Positions 39,937 through 50,544 of a stretch of 64,000 nucleotides of DNA are shown here, piece by piece (position 1 is the first letter of the stretch; each line of letters opens with the position of its first letter). The DNA lies in assembly GCA_964396965.1 (NCBI GenBank), contig CAYNGD010000004.1:1-64000 (forward strand). The letters are read 5' to 3'. The position numbers and the translations under genes are program-made. The stretch comes from JABMRW01 sp964396965 (lineage in GTDB: Bacteria; Chloroflexota; Dehalococcoidia; Dehalococcoidales; BS750m-G39). The notes under the pieces were generated by a model. It saw only the letters and a program-made list of their open reading frames with translations, had not been told where the DNA came from and searched no databases.

Positions 39937-40914
39937 TTGGAACTTAAAACTGTCTATCGGCTGGTGCAGAATGATTTAACCAAGGTGGAGCGCCAGATAA
40001 AGGCAGTCACCGAGGTAGACTCTCCCGAGCTGGCCGAGCTGCTAAAGCATATCCTGCTCGGGGGTAAGGCTATCCGACCGGCGCTTACCCTACTGTCGGC
40101 CCGGTTCTATGACTATGACCTTGACCGGCTGCTGCCCATGGCCACCTCGCTGGAGCTGCTGCACACCGCCACCCTGGTGCACGACGATGCCATCGATAAG
40201 TCCTCGGTGCGGCGGGGCAGGCCGACGGTCAACAGCCTCTGGGGGGAGGACCGGGCAGTCCTCCTGGGGGACTATCTCTTCGCCAAGGCGGGGGAGTTCG
40301 CCGCCCTGACCGGAGACCTGCGGGTGGTCCGGCTCTTCGCTCAGACCCTGCAGATTATCTCCAGCGGTGAGCTGAGGCAGACCTTCGACGCCTTTAACCT
40401 GAAGCAGAGCCGCCAGCACTACTTTGAGCGGATTAGCAGGAAGACCGCCTCCCTGTTCTCCCTGTCCACCCAGTCGGGGGCTATCCTGAGTCGGGCCCCG
40501 GAGCCCTCCGTCCAGGCGTTGAGGGCGTACGGCACTAACCTCGGCATTGCCTTCCAGGTTGTCGATGATCTCCTCGATTTTACCAGCACCGAGAAGGAGC
40601 TGGGCAAGCCGGTAGGCTCAGACCTGGCCCAGGGAACGATCACCCTGCCGGCGATGCTGCTCCTGGAGCGCTACCCCGAGGATAACCCGGTGGCCGAGCT
40701 GTTCACCAACCGCGATATGCCGGAGATATTCCAGCAGTTGCAAATCAAGCGGGCCATAGAGACGGTGGCTAATTCGGCAATCGTTGATGAATGTTACAAA
40801 ATTGCCTCCGGCTACTGCCTCCAGGCTTGCCAGGAGCTGGATTTGCTGCCCGATAAGCCGGTGCAAAAGGCCATGATTGAGGTAGCCGACTTCGTCGTCA
40901 GCCGCAAGAGCTAG
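39937..40914 (+). CDS. Trans-isoprenyl diphosphate synthase (polyprenyl synthetase)
   Basis: Condenses isopentenyl diphosphate units into the long prenyl chain used for quinones or cell-wall carriers. The 325-residue protein has both Asp-rich motifs: DDAID (LVHDDAIDKSSVRRGRPT) and DDLLD (QVVDDLLDFTSTEKELGKP), plus GGKAIRPAL. Its length and motif 1 context fit medium- to long-chain synthases (hexa- to octaprenyl). TTG start with AAGGAG six bases before. Its stop overlaps the end of the convergent ABC permease by four bases. Chain length is not readable. Confidence 0.88.
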   Translation: MELKTVYRLVQNDLTKVERQIKAVTEVDSPELAELLKHILLGGKAIRPALTLLSARFYDYDLDRLLPMATSLELLHTATLVHDDAIDKSSVRRGRPTVNSLWGEDRAVLLGDYLFAKAGEFAALTGDLRVVRLFAQTLQIISSGELRQTFDAFNLKQSRQHYFERISRKTASLFSLSTQSGAILSRAPEPSVQALRAYGTNLGIAFQVVDDLLDFTSTEKELGKPVGSDLAQGTITLPAMLLLERYPEDNPVAELFTNRDMPEIFQQLQIKRAIETVANSAIVDECYKIASGYCLQACQELDLLPDKPVQKAMIEVADFVVSRKS

Positions 40915-41631
40915 CCGCGGCCCCGCCTCAGGGTGAGGGCGGTTAATACCAGCAGGCCCACGGCGTAGGCCGCCAATATGCCGACATCCTTGCCGATATC
41001 CAGCAGGTTCTGCCCCTGCAGCATCAGAGCCCGCATACCTTCCACTCCGTAGGTCATCGGCAGGACATTGGCCAGCCACTGTAAATATTGCGGCATCTGA
41101 CTTACCGGCCAGAGCAGCCCACAGAGGAACATCTGGGGCACGATAATCATGGGGATGAACTGCACCATCTGGAACTCGTTCTTGGCCAGCACCGAAAAGA
41201 ATGTCCCCATGCAGACGGCACCGATACCGATGAGAATCTCGAAAACGATAATCTGCCAGAGGTCACCATAGTAGTTGACGTTGAGCACGTATATCAGATA
41301 GAAAAACAGCACCATGGTCTGGACGATGGCAAAGAGCAGAAAGCCGAGCAGGTAGCCGCCCACGATATCCAGCCGGGAGACCGGCGAGGCCATGAGCCTT
41401 TCCAGCGTCCCCTGGGAGCGCTCCCTGAGGAAGCTGATGCCGGTGAGCAGGAAGCCGAAGAAGAGTATCAGCACCGCCAGTATCGCCGGGGCGGTGTAGT
41501 CTAGTATGCTCTTATCGGGGACGCTGACACCGACCAGGCTGGCTATCAGCAGGGGGACGACCACCAGCAGCACGATGGTGCGGCGGTCGCGGATGAGCTG
41601 GTTGATAATCCGGCCAGCGATGGTAAGGGTG

Positions 41632-41642
<11 letters not shown>
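40911..41642 (-). CDS. ABC-2 type transporter, permease subunit
   Basis: A 243-residue membrane protein with six hydrophobic spans and the ABC-2 signature region FLRERSQGTLERLMASPVSR in the first cytoplasmic loop. It is the membrane partner of the ATPase just upstream, whose gene it overlaps by 11 bases. ATG at 41642 has AGGAGAAG before it; the longer frame from 41687 is inside the ATPase. Function: export of a drug, lipid or polysaccharide; DrrB-like systems are the nearest type. Substrate unknown. Confidence 0.85.
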
Positions 41643-42390
<748 letters not shown>

Positions 42391-42440
42391 AGAATCAGCC
42401 CAACTTTATCGTTTAGAGGGGGTAGTGTCAAGGGCGGGGG

Positions 42441-42863
42441 CTAGCTGGGTATAACCGAGGTGGTGCCGTCGGCGTAGGTCTCGGTTTTTCGGGTGGGCAG
42501 TAGCTCCTTAAAGCGGTCAACGGCGTAGCTGCAGGCGGTCAGTCCCTCCTGGCGGTGGGCGGAAGCTACCGCCACCAGGAAGTTGATATCGCCCACTTTA
42601 AGCCTGCCAACGCGGTGGCATACCGCCATCTTCTCTATAGGCCACTTCTGCCTGATTTCCTGGGCTATCTCCCTGAGCCTTTCGGCGGCGTTGCCGGTAG
42701 TGTCTTGGTACTCTACCGAGGTTACCGCTTTGCCCCGTGAGGAGTTGCGGATAAGGCCGACATAGGTTACCACGCAGCCGCTGGCATCGGTCTTGACCAG
42801 GTTAATCAGCCGCTCCGGGGAAATTGGCTGCCGGGTAATCTCAATCAGGCCGCTATCGCTCAT
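42441..42863 (-). CDS. moaE: Molybdopterin synthase catalytic subunit
   Basis: Large subunit of molybdopterin synthase, which inserts sulfur from MoaD into precursor Z. The 140-residue protein shows GCVVTYVGLIRNSSRGKAV, the YQD segment, VCHRVGRLKVGD and the C-terminal substrate-binding Lys region FKELLPTRKTETY. It lies five bases after ftsH on the same strand; no moaD is adjacent. The pterin cofactor it makes serves the molybdoenzyme at 34128 and the aldehyde oxidoreductase at 3581. Confidence 0.92.
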   Translation of the reverse strand: MSDSGLIEITRQPISPERLINLVKTDASGCVVTYVGLIRNSSRGKAVTSVEYQDTTGNAAERLREIAQEIRQKWPIEKMAVCHRVGRLKVGDINFLVAVASAHRQEGLTACSYAVDRFKELLPTRKTETYADGTTSVIPS

Positions 42864-42868
42864 GGTGG

Positions 42869-44791
<1,923 letters not shown>

Positions 44792-44813
44792 CTGTTCACC
44801 TCTAGTCTTTTAT

Positions 44814-44819
44814 ATTATA
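44814..44819 (-). promoter_or_regulatory. -10 box of ftsH
   Basis: TATAAT on the minus strand, 22 bases before the ATG, with a normal leader holding GAGGTG. The remaining 44820-44953 shows no gene. Confidence 0.5.
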
Positions 44820-44953
44820 ACAGAAATAGCCGCTAATAGAAAAAAGTCGACTACCCATATGGTATGGCTAATTGGTACCTGTATCCCTCCTGCAGCTTAT
44901 AATACTCTGCGAGTGTTAATGAATTATTAGGTTCGAGGCGGCATGAAGGAGCC

Positions 44954-45781
44954 CTATAGCTTGAGGTAGGTCTCCTGGAGGAGGAGGGCGTCTTCCTCCA
45001 GGTTGGGGCTCTCGCAGATTACCAGCCCCTCGGCTTTGTAGTCCTTGAGCGCCTGGAGGAGTTCTGCGTAGCGCAGGTCGGAGTCCTTTAGGTTGAGGTG
45101 CTTGAGCTCCCCCTTCTGGCTGTAGGCGATTCCCGAGAGGTGGATGTGCATGTCGGCCAGGGCTTGCTCGCCCAGTTTTCCTTTTATCTCCTCCAATATG
45201 GCGGCGAACTCTTTATAGGAGTTGGCCTTACCCTCATAGGCGTGCCAGTGGGCAAAGTCCATGCAGATGCCGGTGCCCTCAAGTTCGGTGCAGAGTTTTA
45301 ATACCTCGTCCAGGGTGCCGAAGGCGGTGGGCTTGCCCATGACCTCGGGTCTGATTACTATCGTGTTGCCTTCTTTTTTGAGCTGGCTCAATACTTGGGC
45401 CAGGTTTTTCTTGACCGTCTGGTAGGTCTTCTCCGGCGGGCCGCCGAGGTGAAAGGCAGCGTGGAAGGTAAGGCTCTTGGCCCCGCAGACGGCGGCGATG
45501 CGGGCGGCCTGGAGTATCCGCTGCTGGCTGGCGGCTACCTTGGCCGGCTCGGCGGCGTTGAGGTTGATGTAGTAGGGGCCGTGTGCCGATAGCCGGACGC
45601 CCTGGCTGCGGGCGGCCTCGGCCACCAGCTTGGCCCCGCCCTCGGCCATCTTCACCCCGTAGACAAACTCCAGTTCCATGCAGCCCAGCCCCAGCTCGGC
45701 GATGCGCTTGATGCCGTCAACGGTGGCGGCGGTCTTGGCGCTGTGGGGGCTGCCGCCAGTGCCGAATAGAAGCTTTCCCAT
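44954..45781 (-). CDS. Endonuclease IV-like TIM-barrel protein (AP endonuclease family 2)
   Basis: A 275-residue xylose-isomerase-like barrel. Putative metal ligands follow the endonuclease IV pattern: SAHGPYYINL (His), TFHAAFHLGG (His), IRPEVMGK (Glu), CMDFAHWHA (Asp, His), DMHIHLSG (His) and VICESPNLEEDA (Glu). This fits an AP endonuclease that cleaves 5' to abasic sites, of the shorter archaeal-like kind, although sugar isomerases share the fold. It begins with ATG six bases after TATACT, so it is probably leaderless. It is transcribed on its own. Confidence 0.8.
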   Translation of the reverse strand: MGKLLFGTGGSPHSAKTAATVDGIKRIAELGLGCMELEFVYGVKMAEGGAKLVAEAARSQGVRLSAHGPYYINLNAAEPAKVAASQQRILQAARIAAVCGAKSLTFHAAFHLGGPPEKTYQTVKKNLAQVLSQLKKEGNTIVIRPEVMGKPTAFGTLDEVLKLCTELEGTGICMDFAHWHAYEGKANSYKEFAAILEEIKGKLGEQALADMHIHLSGIAYSQKGELKHLNLKDSDLRYAELLQALKDYKAEGLVICESPNLEEDALLLQETYLKL

Positions 45782-45787
45782 AGTTTA

Positions 45788-45793
45788 AGTATA
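45788..45793 (-). promoter_or_regulatory. -10 box of the endonuclease IV-like gene (leaderless)
   Basis: TATACT on the minus strand, six bases from the ATG at 45781, without Shine-Dalgarno. Confidence 0.5.
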
Positions 45794-45817
45794 ACACAAA
45801 GCTGGCTTTCTCTTTTA

Positions 45818-45951
45818 AACGAAGGTCTTTCGTCCCACCCACCCGCCCTCATAAGCTGCGCTTCTGTAACTTTCGATTGGGGGGAGGGTGAGAGAATGTA
45901 AAAGGGTGAAACCTTTTTGGGTGGGTGGGTATGGGAAATTAAACTTACGTT
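45818..45951. repeat. Palindromic intergenic element, copy A
   Basis: Starts AACGAAGG, ends TTACGTT. Inverted GC-rich arms: CCCACCCACCCGCCC (left, from 45834) and GGGTGGGTGGGTATGGG (right, 45919-45935). Two inner hairpins: AAGC-TGC-GCTT (45853-45863) and a 7-bp stem with loop GAA (45901-45917). Same plan as copies B and C. It lies between the nfo-like and rsfS genes and is non-coding. Confidence 0.7.
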
Positions 45952-45966
45952 AGAAGGAATAATCTA

Positions 45967-45975
45967 TGCTATAAT
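45967..45975 (+). promoter_or_regulatory. Extended -10 promoter of rsfS
   Basis: TGC-TATAAT, 16 bases after element A. The predicted start of transcription is about 45982, just before the GGAGG at 45983-45987. That leaves a very short leader for a CTG start at 45995. Confidence 0.55.
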
Positions 45976-45994
45976 ACTAACTGGAGGCTAGCTA

Positions 45995-46339
45995 CTGGAA
46001 TCGTTAGAAGTGGCCCGAACGGCGGTGGAAGCCGCCGCCGATAAGCAGGCAACCGATATCGTTCTGCTGGACGTCGGCAAGGTGTGCAGCTTCGCCGACT
46101 ATTTCGTGATATGCAGCGGCGAGTCCGACCGGCAGATTTCCGCCATCTACGATGAAATCCTGCACCGGCTTAAAAAAGAGGGCACCCTGCCCTACCACCA
46201 CGAAGGGACGATAGACTCCGGCTGGCTCCTGCTCGACTTTGGCGATACCATCGTCCACATCTTCGCCCCCTTCGAACGCGAGTTCTATCAGCTCGACGAG
46301 CTCTGGCGCCAGGCCACGCCGGTGCTGCGTATTCAGTAG
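45995..46339 (+). CDS. rsfS: Ribosomal silencing factor RsfS, probable CTG start
   Basis: Binds ribosomal protein L14 and blocks subunit joining. Conserved core: ADKQATDIVLLDVGKV, CSFADYFVICSGESDRQ, HEGTIDSGWLLLDFGD and IVHIFAPFEREFYQLDELW. The first standard start in frame is GTG at 46010, but it has no Shine-Dalgarno and would lose the first helix of the fold. CTG at 45995 lies seven bases after GGAGG and restores the expected N-terminal residues LESLEVARTAVEAAADK (114 residues in all). A stop lies just upstream (TAG, 45989), so no earlier start exists. It overlaps the convergent ndk end by seven bases. Confidence 0.88.
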   Translation: MESLEVARTAVEAAADKQATDIVLLDVGKVCSFADYFVICSGESDRQISAIYDEILHRLKKEGTLPYHHEGTIDSGWLLLDFGDTIVHIFAPFEREFYQLDELWRQATPVLRIQ

Positions 46340-46752
46340 CCGAAAATCTCTTCCTTGGTAAAGAAGAGCTTGATTTCGGCCTCGGCGGTGGTGGCTGAGT
46401 CCGAGCCGTGAACGCTGTTCTCCCCGATGCTCAGGCCGAAGTCGCCCCTTATCGTGCCCTTCTCCGACTTGGCCGGGTCGGTGGCCCCCATCTCTTTCCT
46501 GATTTTGGCCACCGCTCCCTCGCCCTCAAAGACGGCGGCAACTATCGGGGCGGAGCTGATATAGTCCACTAGGTCATCGTAGAAGGGCTTGCCCTGGTGG
46601 ACGGCGTAGTGCCTCTGGGCCAGGGATTTATCCGGGCGGAGCATCTTTACCGCCACCAGCTTCAAGCCCAGCTTCTCCAGCCGGGCGATGATTGCCCCGG
46701 CCAGGCCTCTGCGCATGGCGTCCGGTTTGATTAAAACTAGAGAGCGTTCCAT
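46333..46752 (-). CDS. ndk: Nucleoside diphosphate kinase
   Basis: Balances nucleoside triphosphate pools by a phospho-histidine mechanism. The 139-residue protein starts MERSLVLIKPDAMRRGL, and carries the active-site His in GENSVHGSDS. The ATG at 46752 is right: it has GAGGAG before it and matches the family start. A longer frame to 46836 runs toward the intergenic repeat and is not conserved. Confidence 0.95.
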   Translation of the reverse strand: MERSLVLIKPDAMRRGLAGAIIARLEKLGLKLVAVKMLRPDKSLAQRHYAVHQGKPFYDDLVDYISSAPIVAAVFEGEGAVAKIRKEMGATDPAKSEKGTIRGDFGLSIGENSVHGSDSATTAEAEIKLFFTKEEIFGY

Positions 46753-46807
46753 GATTGACTCCTCTAGAGGATAATATTTTACCGGGTTGTTTGGCAAGTT
46801 TTTAGAT

Positions 46808-46851
46808 AACGTTTTGCGTCCCACCCTCCCGCCCACAGAGGTGATACCTCT
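46808..46851. repeat. Palindromic intergenic element, left-half copy B'
   Basis: AACGTTTTGCGTCCCACCCT and onward, ending in the hairpin AGAGGT-GAT-ACCTCT (46837-46851). It matches the left 44 bases of copy C at 35 of 44 positions with an identical stem and different loop. No right half follows; copy B begins 41 bases later, suggesting one element inserted into or next to another. Confidence 0.6.
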
Positions 46852-46892
46852 CTCACTTGCGGGATTGTTACCCTACCCCTCCCTTTTTATCC

Positions 46893-47030
46893 AACGTTCT
46901 TTCTTCCCACCCTGACCCACCCTATGGAAGTTATACTTCTATTAGTTTCTTCTTGGGGGTGGGGCTGAAGAGATGTAAAGAGGCGGAGCCTTTTGGGCGG
47001 GCGGGTGTGGGAAGAAAAACGACTATTGTT
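46893..47030. repeat. Palindromic intergenic element, copy B
   Basis: Starts AACGTTCTTTCTTCCCACCC and ends GACTATTGTT. Left hairpin GGAAGT-TAT-ACTTCT (46926-46940), right hairpin around 46979-46993 with loop GGA, then the arm GGGCGGGCGGGTGTGGG. Its right end reaches the stop codon of the HAD gene. Non-coding. Confidence 0.7.
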
Positions 47031-47685
47031 AATGCCCCATCCCCTTTATATCTTCTATGGTCACCCTTTCCAGCGTGTCCAAGATAAGGTCGGCTTCTTT
47101 GAGCTTCTGGCGGGGGTGGGTGTTGGTCACCGCCAGACAATACATGCCCGCCCTCTTGGCCGCGGTCACCCCGGCCACGGCATCCTCAATGACCAGGCAG
47201 TTGGCCGGCTTAACCCCCAGCCGCTGGGCGGCTAGTAAAAAGACCTGGGGGCTGGGTTTGCCCTCGCTGACATCGTGGCCGTTGACGATTACCTGGAAGC
47301 AGTCGGCGATGCCCAGGGTGCCGGTGACCAGCTCGATGTTCTCGGCGGGTGTTGAGGAGGCGATGGCTATCCTGAAGCCCTCTTTTTTAAGTGATTTAAG
47401 CAGCTCCAGGGCTCCGGGGAGGGGTTTTATCCTGCCTCTGGCCAGGCGGCAGAAGGTCGCCTCTTTTTCCCTGGCGATGGCATCAACCTCGGCCTGGGCC
47501 AACTCCTTTCCCAGCGTGTTCCTGATGATATTATCGTTCCTCAGGCCGAAGCTGTGCTTGAAGTCTCCGGCGGTGAACCTCACCCCTCTCCTGCCGAAGA
47601 TTTCCTGCCAGGCGGCCAGGTGGTAGCGGCCGGAGTCAGCGATAACCCCGTCCATATCCCAGATAACCGCCCTGATTTCAGCCAT
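47029..47685 (-). CDS. Beta-phosphoglucomutase-like HAD hydrolase
   Basis: A 218-residue HAD phosphatase/mutase. Motif I is WDMDGVIADS with both Asp; motif II lies in AIASSTPAEN; Lys and motif IV in GKPSPQVFLLAAQ and VIEDAVAGV. It resembles beta-phosphoglucomutase, which converts beta-glucose-1-P (product of GH65 phosphorylases) to glucose-6-P, but the group also contains general sugar phosphatases. It overlaps the thioesterase stop by eight bases at its start and ends at repeat B. Confidence 0.8.
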   Translation of the reverse strand: MAEIRAVIWDMDGVIADSGRYHLAAWQEIFGRRGVRFTAGDFKHSFGLRNDNIIRNTLGKELAQAEVDAIAREKEATFCRLARGRIKPLPGALELLKSLKKEGFRIAIASSTPAENIELVTGTLGIADCFQVIVNGHDVSEGKPSPQVFLLAAQRLGVKPANCLVIEDAVAGVTAAKRAGMYCLAVTNTHPRQKLKEADLILDTLERVTIEDIKGMGH

Positions 47686-48118
47686 TAACCGGCTCCCGCG
47701 GCTTGATGATGAACATGGTGGCGGTGCTATCGGCGATAGGGGTACCGTCCCTGAGGTGCATCTCGGCCTCAGCCTCGATGAGCCTCCTTGTCTTTTTGGT
47801 GACTCGGGCGGTTATAATCAGGGGCTCGTCGGTCGGCAGGGGGCGCTTGAAGCGGGTCTGCATCTTCGCCGTCAGGCTATTGACCCCGGCGTAGAGGGTG
47901 GCGTAGCTCATCGCCTCGTCTAAGATACAACCGATAATGCCGCCGTGGACGACTCCAGACCAGCCCTGGTGCCGCTGGTCCGGGGTGAAATCGGCCCTGA
48001 CCCCCTCTCCCTCCTGGTGGAACTTTAATTTCAGGCCAATGGGGTTTTTCTGCCCGCAGGCAAAGCACATGTCGTAGTCCTTGTCGATATCGATTGATAT
48101 TTTAGGCCAGTTTATCAT
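47678..48118 (-). CDS. PaaI-like hotdog-fold thioesterase
   Basis: A 146-residue hotdog protein with CFACGQKNPIGLKLKF and GVVHGGIIGCILDEAMSYA, the signature of the CGQxNPxGL group of 4HBT thioesterases. It probably hydrolyses an acyl-CoA; substrate unknown. ATG at 48118 with GGAGAGAAG upstream; the longer frame is inside the intergenic space and tsaB. It is the fourth gene of the thiL-tsaE-tsaB-thioesterase-HAD run. Confidence 0.8.
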   Translation of the reverse strand: MINWPKISIDIDKDYDMCFACGQKNPIGLKLKFHQEGEGVRADFTPDQRHQGWSGVVHGGIIGCILDEAMSYATLYAGVNSLTAKMQTRFKRPLPTDEPLIITARVTKKTRRLIEAEAEMHLRDGTPIADSTATMFIIKPREPVNG

Positions 48119-48140
48119 TCTTCTCTCCGTCGTTAGATTA

Positions 48141-48815
48141 TTAGGGGCGCCGGCGCATGGTGATGGCCGGGCGCCTGAGGTAGAGGGGCTGCAGGCTGGC
48201 TGGGCTGTCGTAGTCTTTGGCCTCAAGCCGGGCATTGGCCAGCTCGGCCATTAGGCTGGAGCGGCGGGGCAGGGGTGGAGCGATGACCGCTTTACCTTTC
48301 AGCCTTTTCTTGAGTTCACCGGCGATTATAGTCGCATACTCCCCGCAGAACAGTGTCTTCCCGGTTATCTCCGAGCCCAGCGCCTCAATGGTGGTTATGT
48401 GCTCTGGCGCCAGCTGTTGCCAGTTATCTTTGTTCCGATAGAGTGCGGTGGCAATCTCTCCCCGCCCGGCGTTAAACACCGGGCCGATGGGCAGTTTACT
48501 ATCGGCGTGCTGGTAGGCCTCCAGCTCCAGGCTGCTGATGCCGATGATGGGGATGCCCAGGCTGTAGGCCAGACCCTTGGCCGTGCTCAGGCCAACCCGC
48601 AGCCCGTTATAGCTGCCCGGGCCTCTGGCCAACAGGACACAGCCGACTGATTTTAGCTCTATCCTGGCCTCCTCAAGCAGCCGGGTGAGGCGAGGCAGAA
48701 GCTCGACGCTGTGGTTCTGCCCGCAGCGCCAGGTGGTCTCGGCCAGTACTTTATTATTTTGCACCAGCGCCAAGCTGGCGCTCTCGGTTGAGCTATCTAT
48801 GGCCAGCACTATCAT
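48141..48815 (-). CDS. tsaB: tRNA threonylcarbamoyladenosine biosynthesis protein TsaB
   Basis: Scaffold and partner of TsaD in t6A37 synthesis. The 224-residue ASKHA-fold protein opens MIVLAIDSSTESASLALV, then HSVELLPRLTRLLEEA and GPGSYNGLRVGLSTAKGLAY, which are diagnostic. It overlaps tsaE by four bases (ATGA). tsaD is not in the window. TsaB and TsaE side by side is the usual order. Confidence 0.93.
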   Translation of the reverse strand: MIVLAIDSSTESASLALVQNNKVLAETTWRCGQNHSVELLPRLTRLLEEARIELKSVGCVLLARGPGSYNGLRVGLSTAKGLAYSLGIPIIGISSLELEAYQHADSKLPIGPVFNAGRGEIATALYRNKDNWQQLAPEHITTIEALGSEITGKTLFCGEYATIIAGELKKRLKGKAVIAPPLPRRSSLMAELANARLEAKDYDSPASLQPLYLRRPAITMRRRP

Positions 48816-49270
48816 TTTAGTTCGGCCACCAGCTGACGGTAGCGTTGGCCCTTAGCTTTCAGTTCCAGGCGGCGGCCAGTATCGGAAATATAACTCATCT
48901 CAATCAGCAGGTGCTCCGGCGGCAACAGGCTCAGGCCCTTCTCCGCCCACTCCACCACCGAGACGCCCCCGCTGTATAGATAGTCGTCCAGGCCGAGGTC
49001 GGCAATCTCCTCCAGGTTGTCCAGCCGGTAGAAGTCCATGTGATAGAGCGGCAGCCGGCCGTAAAGCTCCCTGACCACGACGAATGATGGGCTGGCGGCG
49101 TAGTCCTTGATACCCAGCCCCCGGGCGATGCCCTGGGTAAGGCAGGTCTTGCCCGCCCCCAGCTTGCCCACCAGCAGCAGGACATCGCCGGGGCGGGCCA
49201 GCTCGCCCAGGCGAGCGCCAAGCTGCTGCGTCTCCTCCGGGCTGTTGCTTGTTATTTCCAGATGGCTCAT
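48812..49270 (-). CDS. tsaE: tRNA threonylcarbamoyladenosine biosynthesis ATPase TsaE
   Basis: P-loop ATPase needed for turnover of the TsaBD complex. The 152-residue protein has Walker A in LVGKLGAGKTCLTQG, switch region SPSFVVVRELYG, and YHMDFYRLD, then VVEWAEKG, all family hallmarks. It overlaps thiL (upstream) and tsaB (downstream) by four bases each, so translation of the three is coupled. Confidence 0.94.
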   Translation of the reverse strand: MSHLEITSNSPEETQQLGARLGELARPGDVLLLVGKLGAGKTCLTQGIARGLGIKDYAASPSFVVVRELYGRLPLYHMDFYRLDNLEEIADLGLDDYLYSGGVSVVEWAEKGLSLLPPEHLLIEMSYISDTGRRLELKAKGQRYRQLVAELK

Positions 49271-50247
49271 CGGCTGGTAAAGTGCTCCCAGCCCGCCCTG
49301 CCTAATTTAAGCGGCTTTCCCTTATGGTCGGCCACGGTTACCCCCTTACCGGCGGTAATCTCGCCGATAACCGTTACCGGGCAGGAGGCTGCCTTTTTTA
49401 CCCTATCTATCGCTTCGGCACCGGCGGTAAAGAGCAGCTCGTAGTCCTCGCCGCCGGTTAGGGCCAGTTCCAAAGCTCTATCGCCGAAGCTGGCTAAGAC
49501 CTCTGGCGCTACCGGCACACGCCCGGCCTCTATTCTGGCCCCGACCTTACTCGCCTTAGCTATCTGGCCTAAATCGGCGACCAGCCCGTCGCTGATGTCA
49601 ATGGTCGTCTTTACCCCCTGCTCCAAGAGTAGCTGGCCTTCGGCGATGCGGGGGGTGGGACGAAAGAAGGCCTGCTGGAAACGGGCGGCGGCTTCGGCCT
49701 CAAATTCAAGTTTTTGGGTAAGCATCTCCAGGCCGGCGGCGGCTGCCCCGAGATTGCCGGTAACGGCTACCAGCTCCCCCGCTTGTGCCGAGGAGCGGGT
49801 CAGCAGCCGCTTCTGGGGGCTTGAGCCCAGTACGGTTATCGAGATAACGACTAAAGGGGCGTTGCTGGTATCCCCGCCGACGATGGTTACCCCGTATTCT
49901 CCGGCCAGCCTGAGCATGCCGGTGTAGAGGGCGGTGACGCTGTCCACCTCGGTTTCGGGGGGTAAAGCCAGAGACACCAGGGCGTAGCGGGGGAGGCCGC
50001 CCATGGCGGCGATATCGCTTAGGTTTACCGCCAGCGCCTTGCCGCCTATCTCCGGCCAGGGGATTAGGCCCGATGGGTAGTGGACGTCCTGTATGAAGGA
50101 ATCGACGGTGGCCAGTTCGATTGAGTTATCGCCCTGCCAGGCAGCGGCATCGTCGCCGATGCCGATTAGGAGGCGCTCGTCACGCAGAGGCGCCATCTTG
50201 GCCAGCAAATCAATCAGCCCGAACTCCCCCAGCTCCGAGACCTTCAT
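49267..50247 (-). CDS. thiL: Thiamine-monophosphate kinase
   Basis: Phosphorylates thiamine monophosphate to the diphosphate cofactor. The 326-residue PurM-like protein has IGIGDDAAAW, DSFIQDVHY, GGKALAVNLSDIAAMGG, VGGDTSNAPL, DISDGLVADLG and LTGGEDYELLF. It heads the five-gene minus-strand run. The ATG is six bases after an extended -10 (TGC-TATAAT), with no Shine-Dalgarno, so it is probably leaderless. No thiamine riboswitch is visible. Confidence 0.95.
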   Translation of the reverse strand: MKVSELGEFGLIDLLAKMAPLRDERLLIGIGDDAAAWQGDNSIELATVDSFIQDVHYPSGLIPWPEIGGKALAVNLSDIAAMGGLPRYALVSLALPPETEVDSVTALYTGMLRLAGEYGVTIVGGDTSNAPLVVISITVLGSSPQKRLLTRSSAQAGELVAVTGNLGAAAAGLEMLTQKLEFEAEAAARFQQAFFRPTPRIAEGQLLLEQGVKTTIDISDGLVADLGQIAKASKVGARIEAGRVPVAPEVLASFGDRALELALTGGEDYELLFTAGAEAIDRVKKAASCPVTVIGEITAGKGVTVADHKGKPLKLGRAGWEHFTSR

Positions 50248-50253
50248 GGCGGA

Positions 50254-50262
50254 ATTATAGCA
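50254..50262 (-). promoter_or_regulatory. Extended -10 promoter of thiL (leaderless)
   Basis: TGC-TATAAT on the minus strand; the -10 hexamer ends at 50254, six bases before the ATG. Confidence 0.6.
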
Positions 50263-50309
50263 CGGCCTTATCTGGGGTCACAAGCAATAGTGGGTGGATG
50301 TCCTTTACC

Positions 50310-50462
50310 AACGTCTGCTTTCCCACCCACCCGCCCACAGAGGTTTCACCTCTAAAAGCTCCTTAGAGAGAGGGGGTAATTTCCCCGCTCTGGGGGTGGG
50401 GAAAGAAAGTCTAAAAGGCGAAGCCTTTCGGGTGGGCGGGTATGGGGAAAAAGAGAGCTGTT
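50310..50462. repeat. Palindromic intergenic element, copy C
   Basis: The best-formed copy: AACGT end, TTTCCCACCCACCCGCCC arm, hairpin AGAGGT-TTC-ACCTCT (50339-50353), central GC-rich part, hairpin AAAGGC-GAA-GCCTTT (50414-50428), arm GGGTGGGCGGGTATGGGG, end CTGTT. It is non-coding and lies upstream of the thiL promoter. Confidence 0.72.
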
Positions 50463-50487
50463 AAAAGGGGTTAGTGGGGAAATATAA

Positions 50488-50518
50488 AGGGGCGGGCGAC
50501 TACCACGCCCACCCCTTT
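50488..50518. terminator. Terminator-like hairpin after the Cys-repeat gene
   Basis: AAGGGGCGGGCG paired with CGCCCACCCCTT around a short loop; a T-run follows on the plus strand and TTTATATTT on the minus strand. It is placed to end the minus-strand gene at 50545 and could act both ways. Confidence 0.5.
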
Positions 50519-50544
50519 TTGGCTAGTGTCTTTAGCGCTCCGGT

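Noticed and set aside
46857..47235. Short frames on both strands across repeat copy B
   Set aside because: They cross the hairpins and arms of the element, lack ribosome-binding sites and differ between copies.
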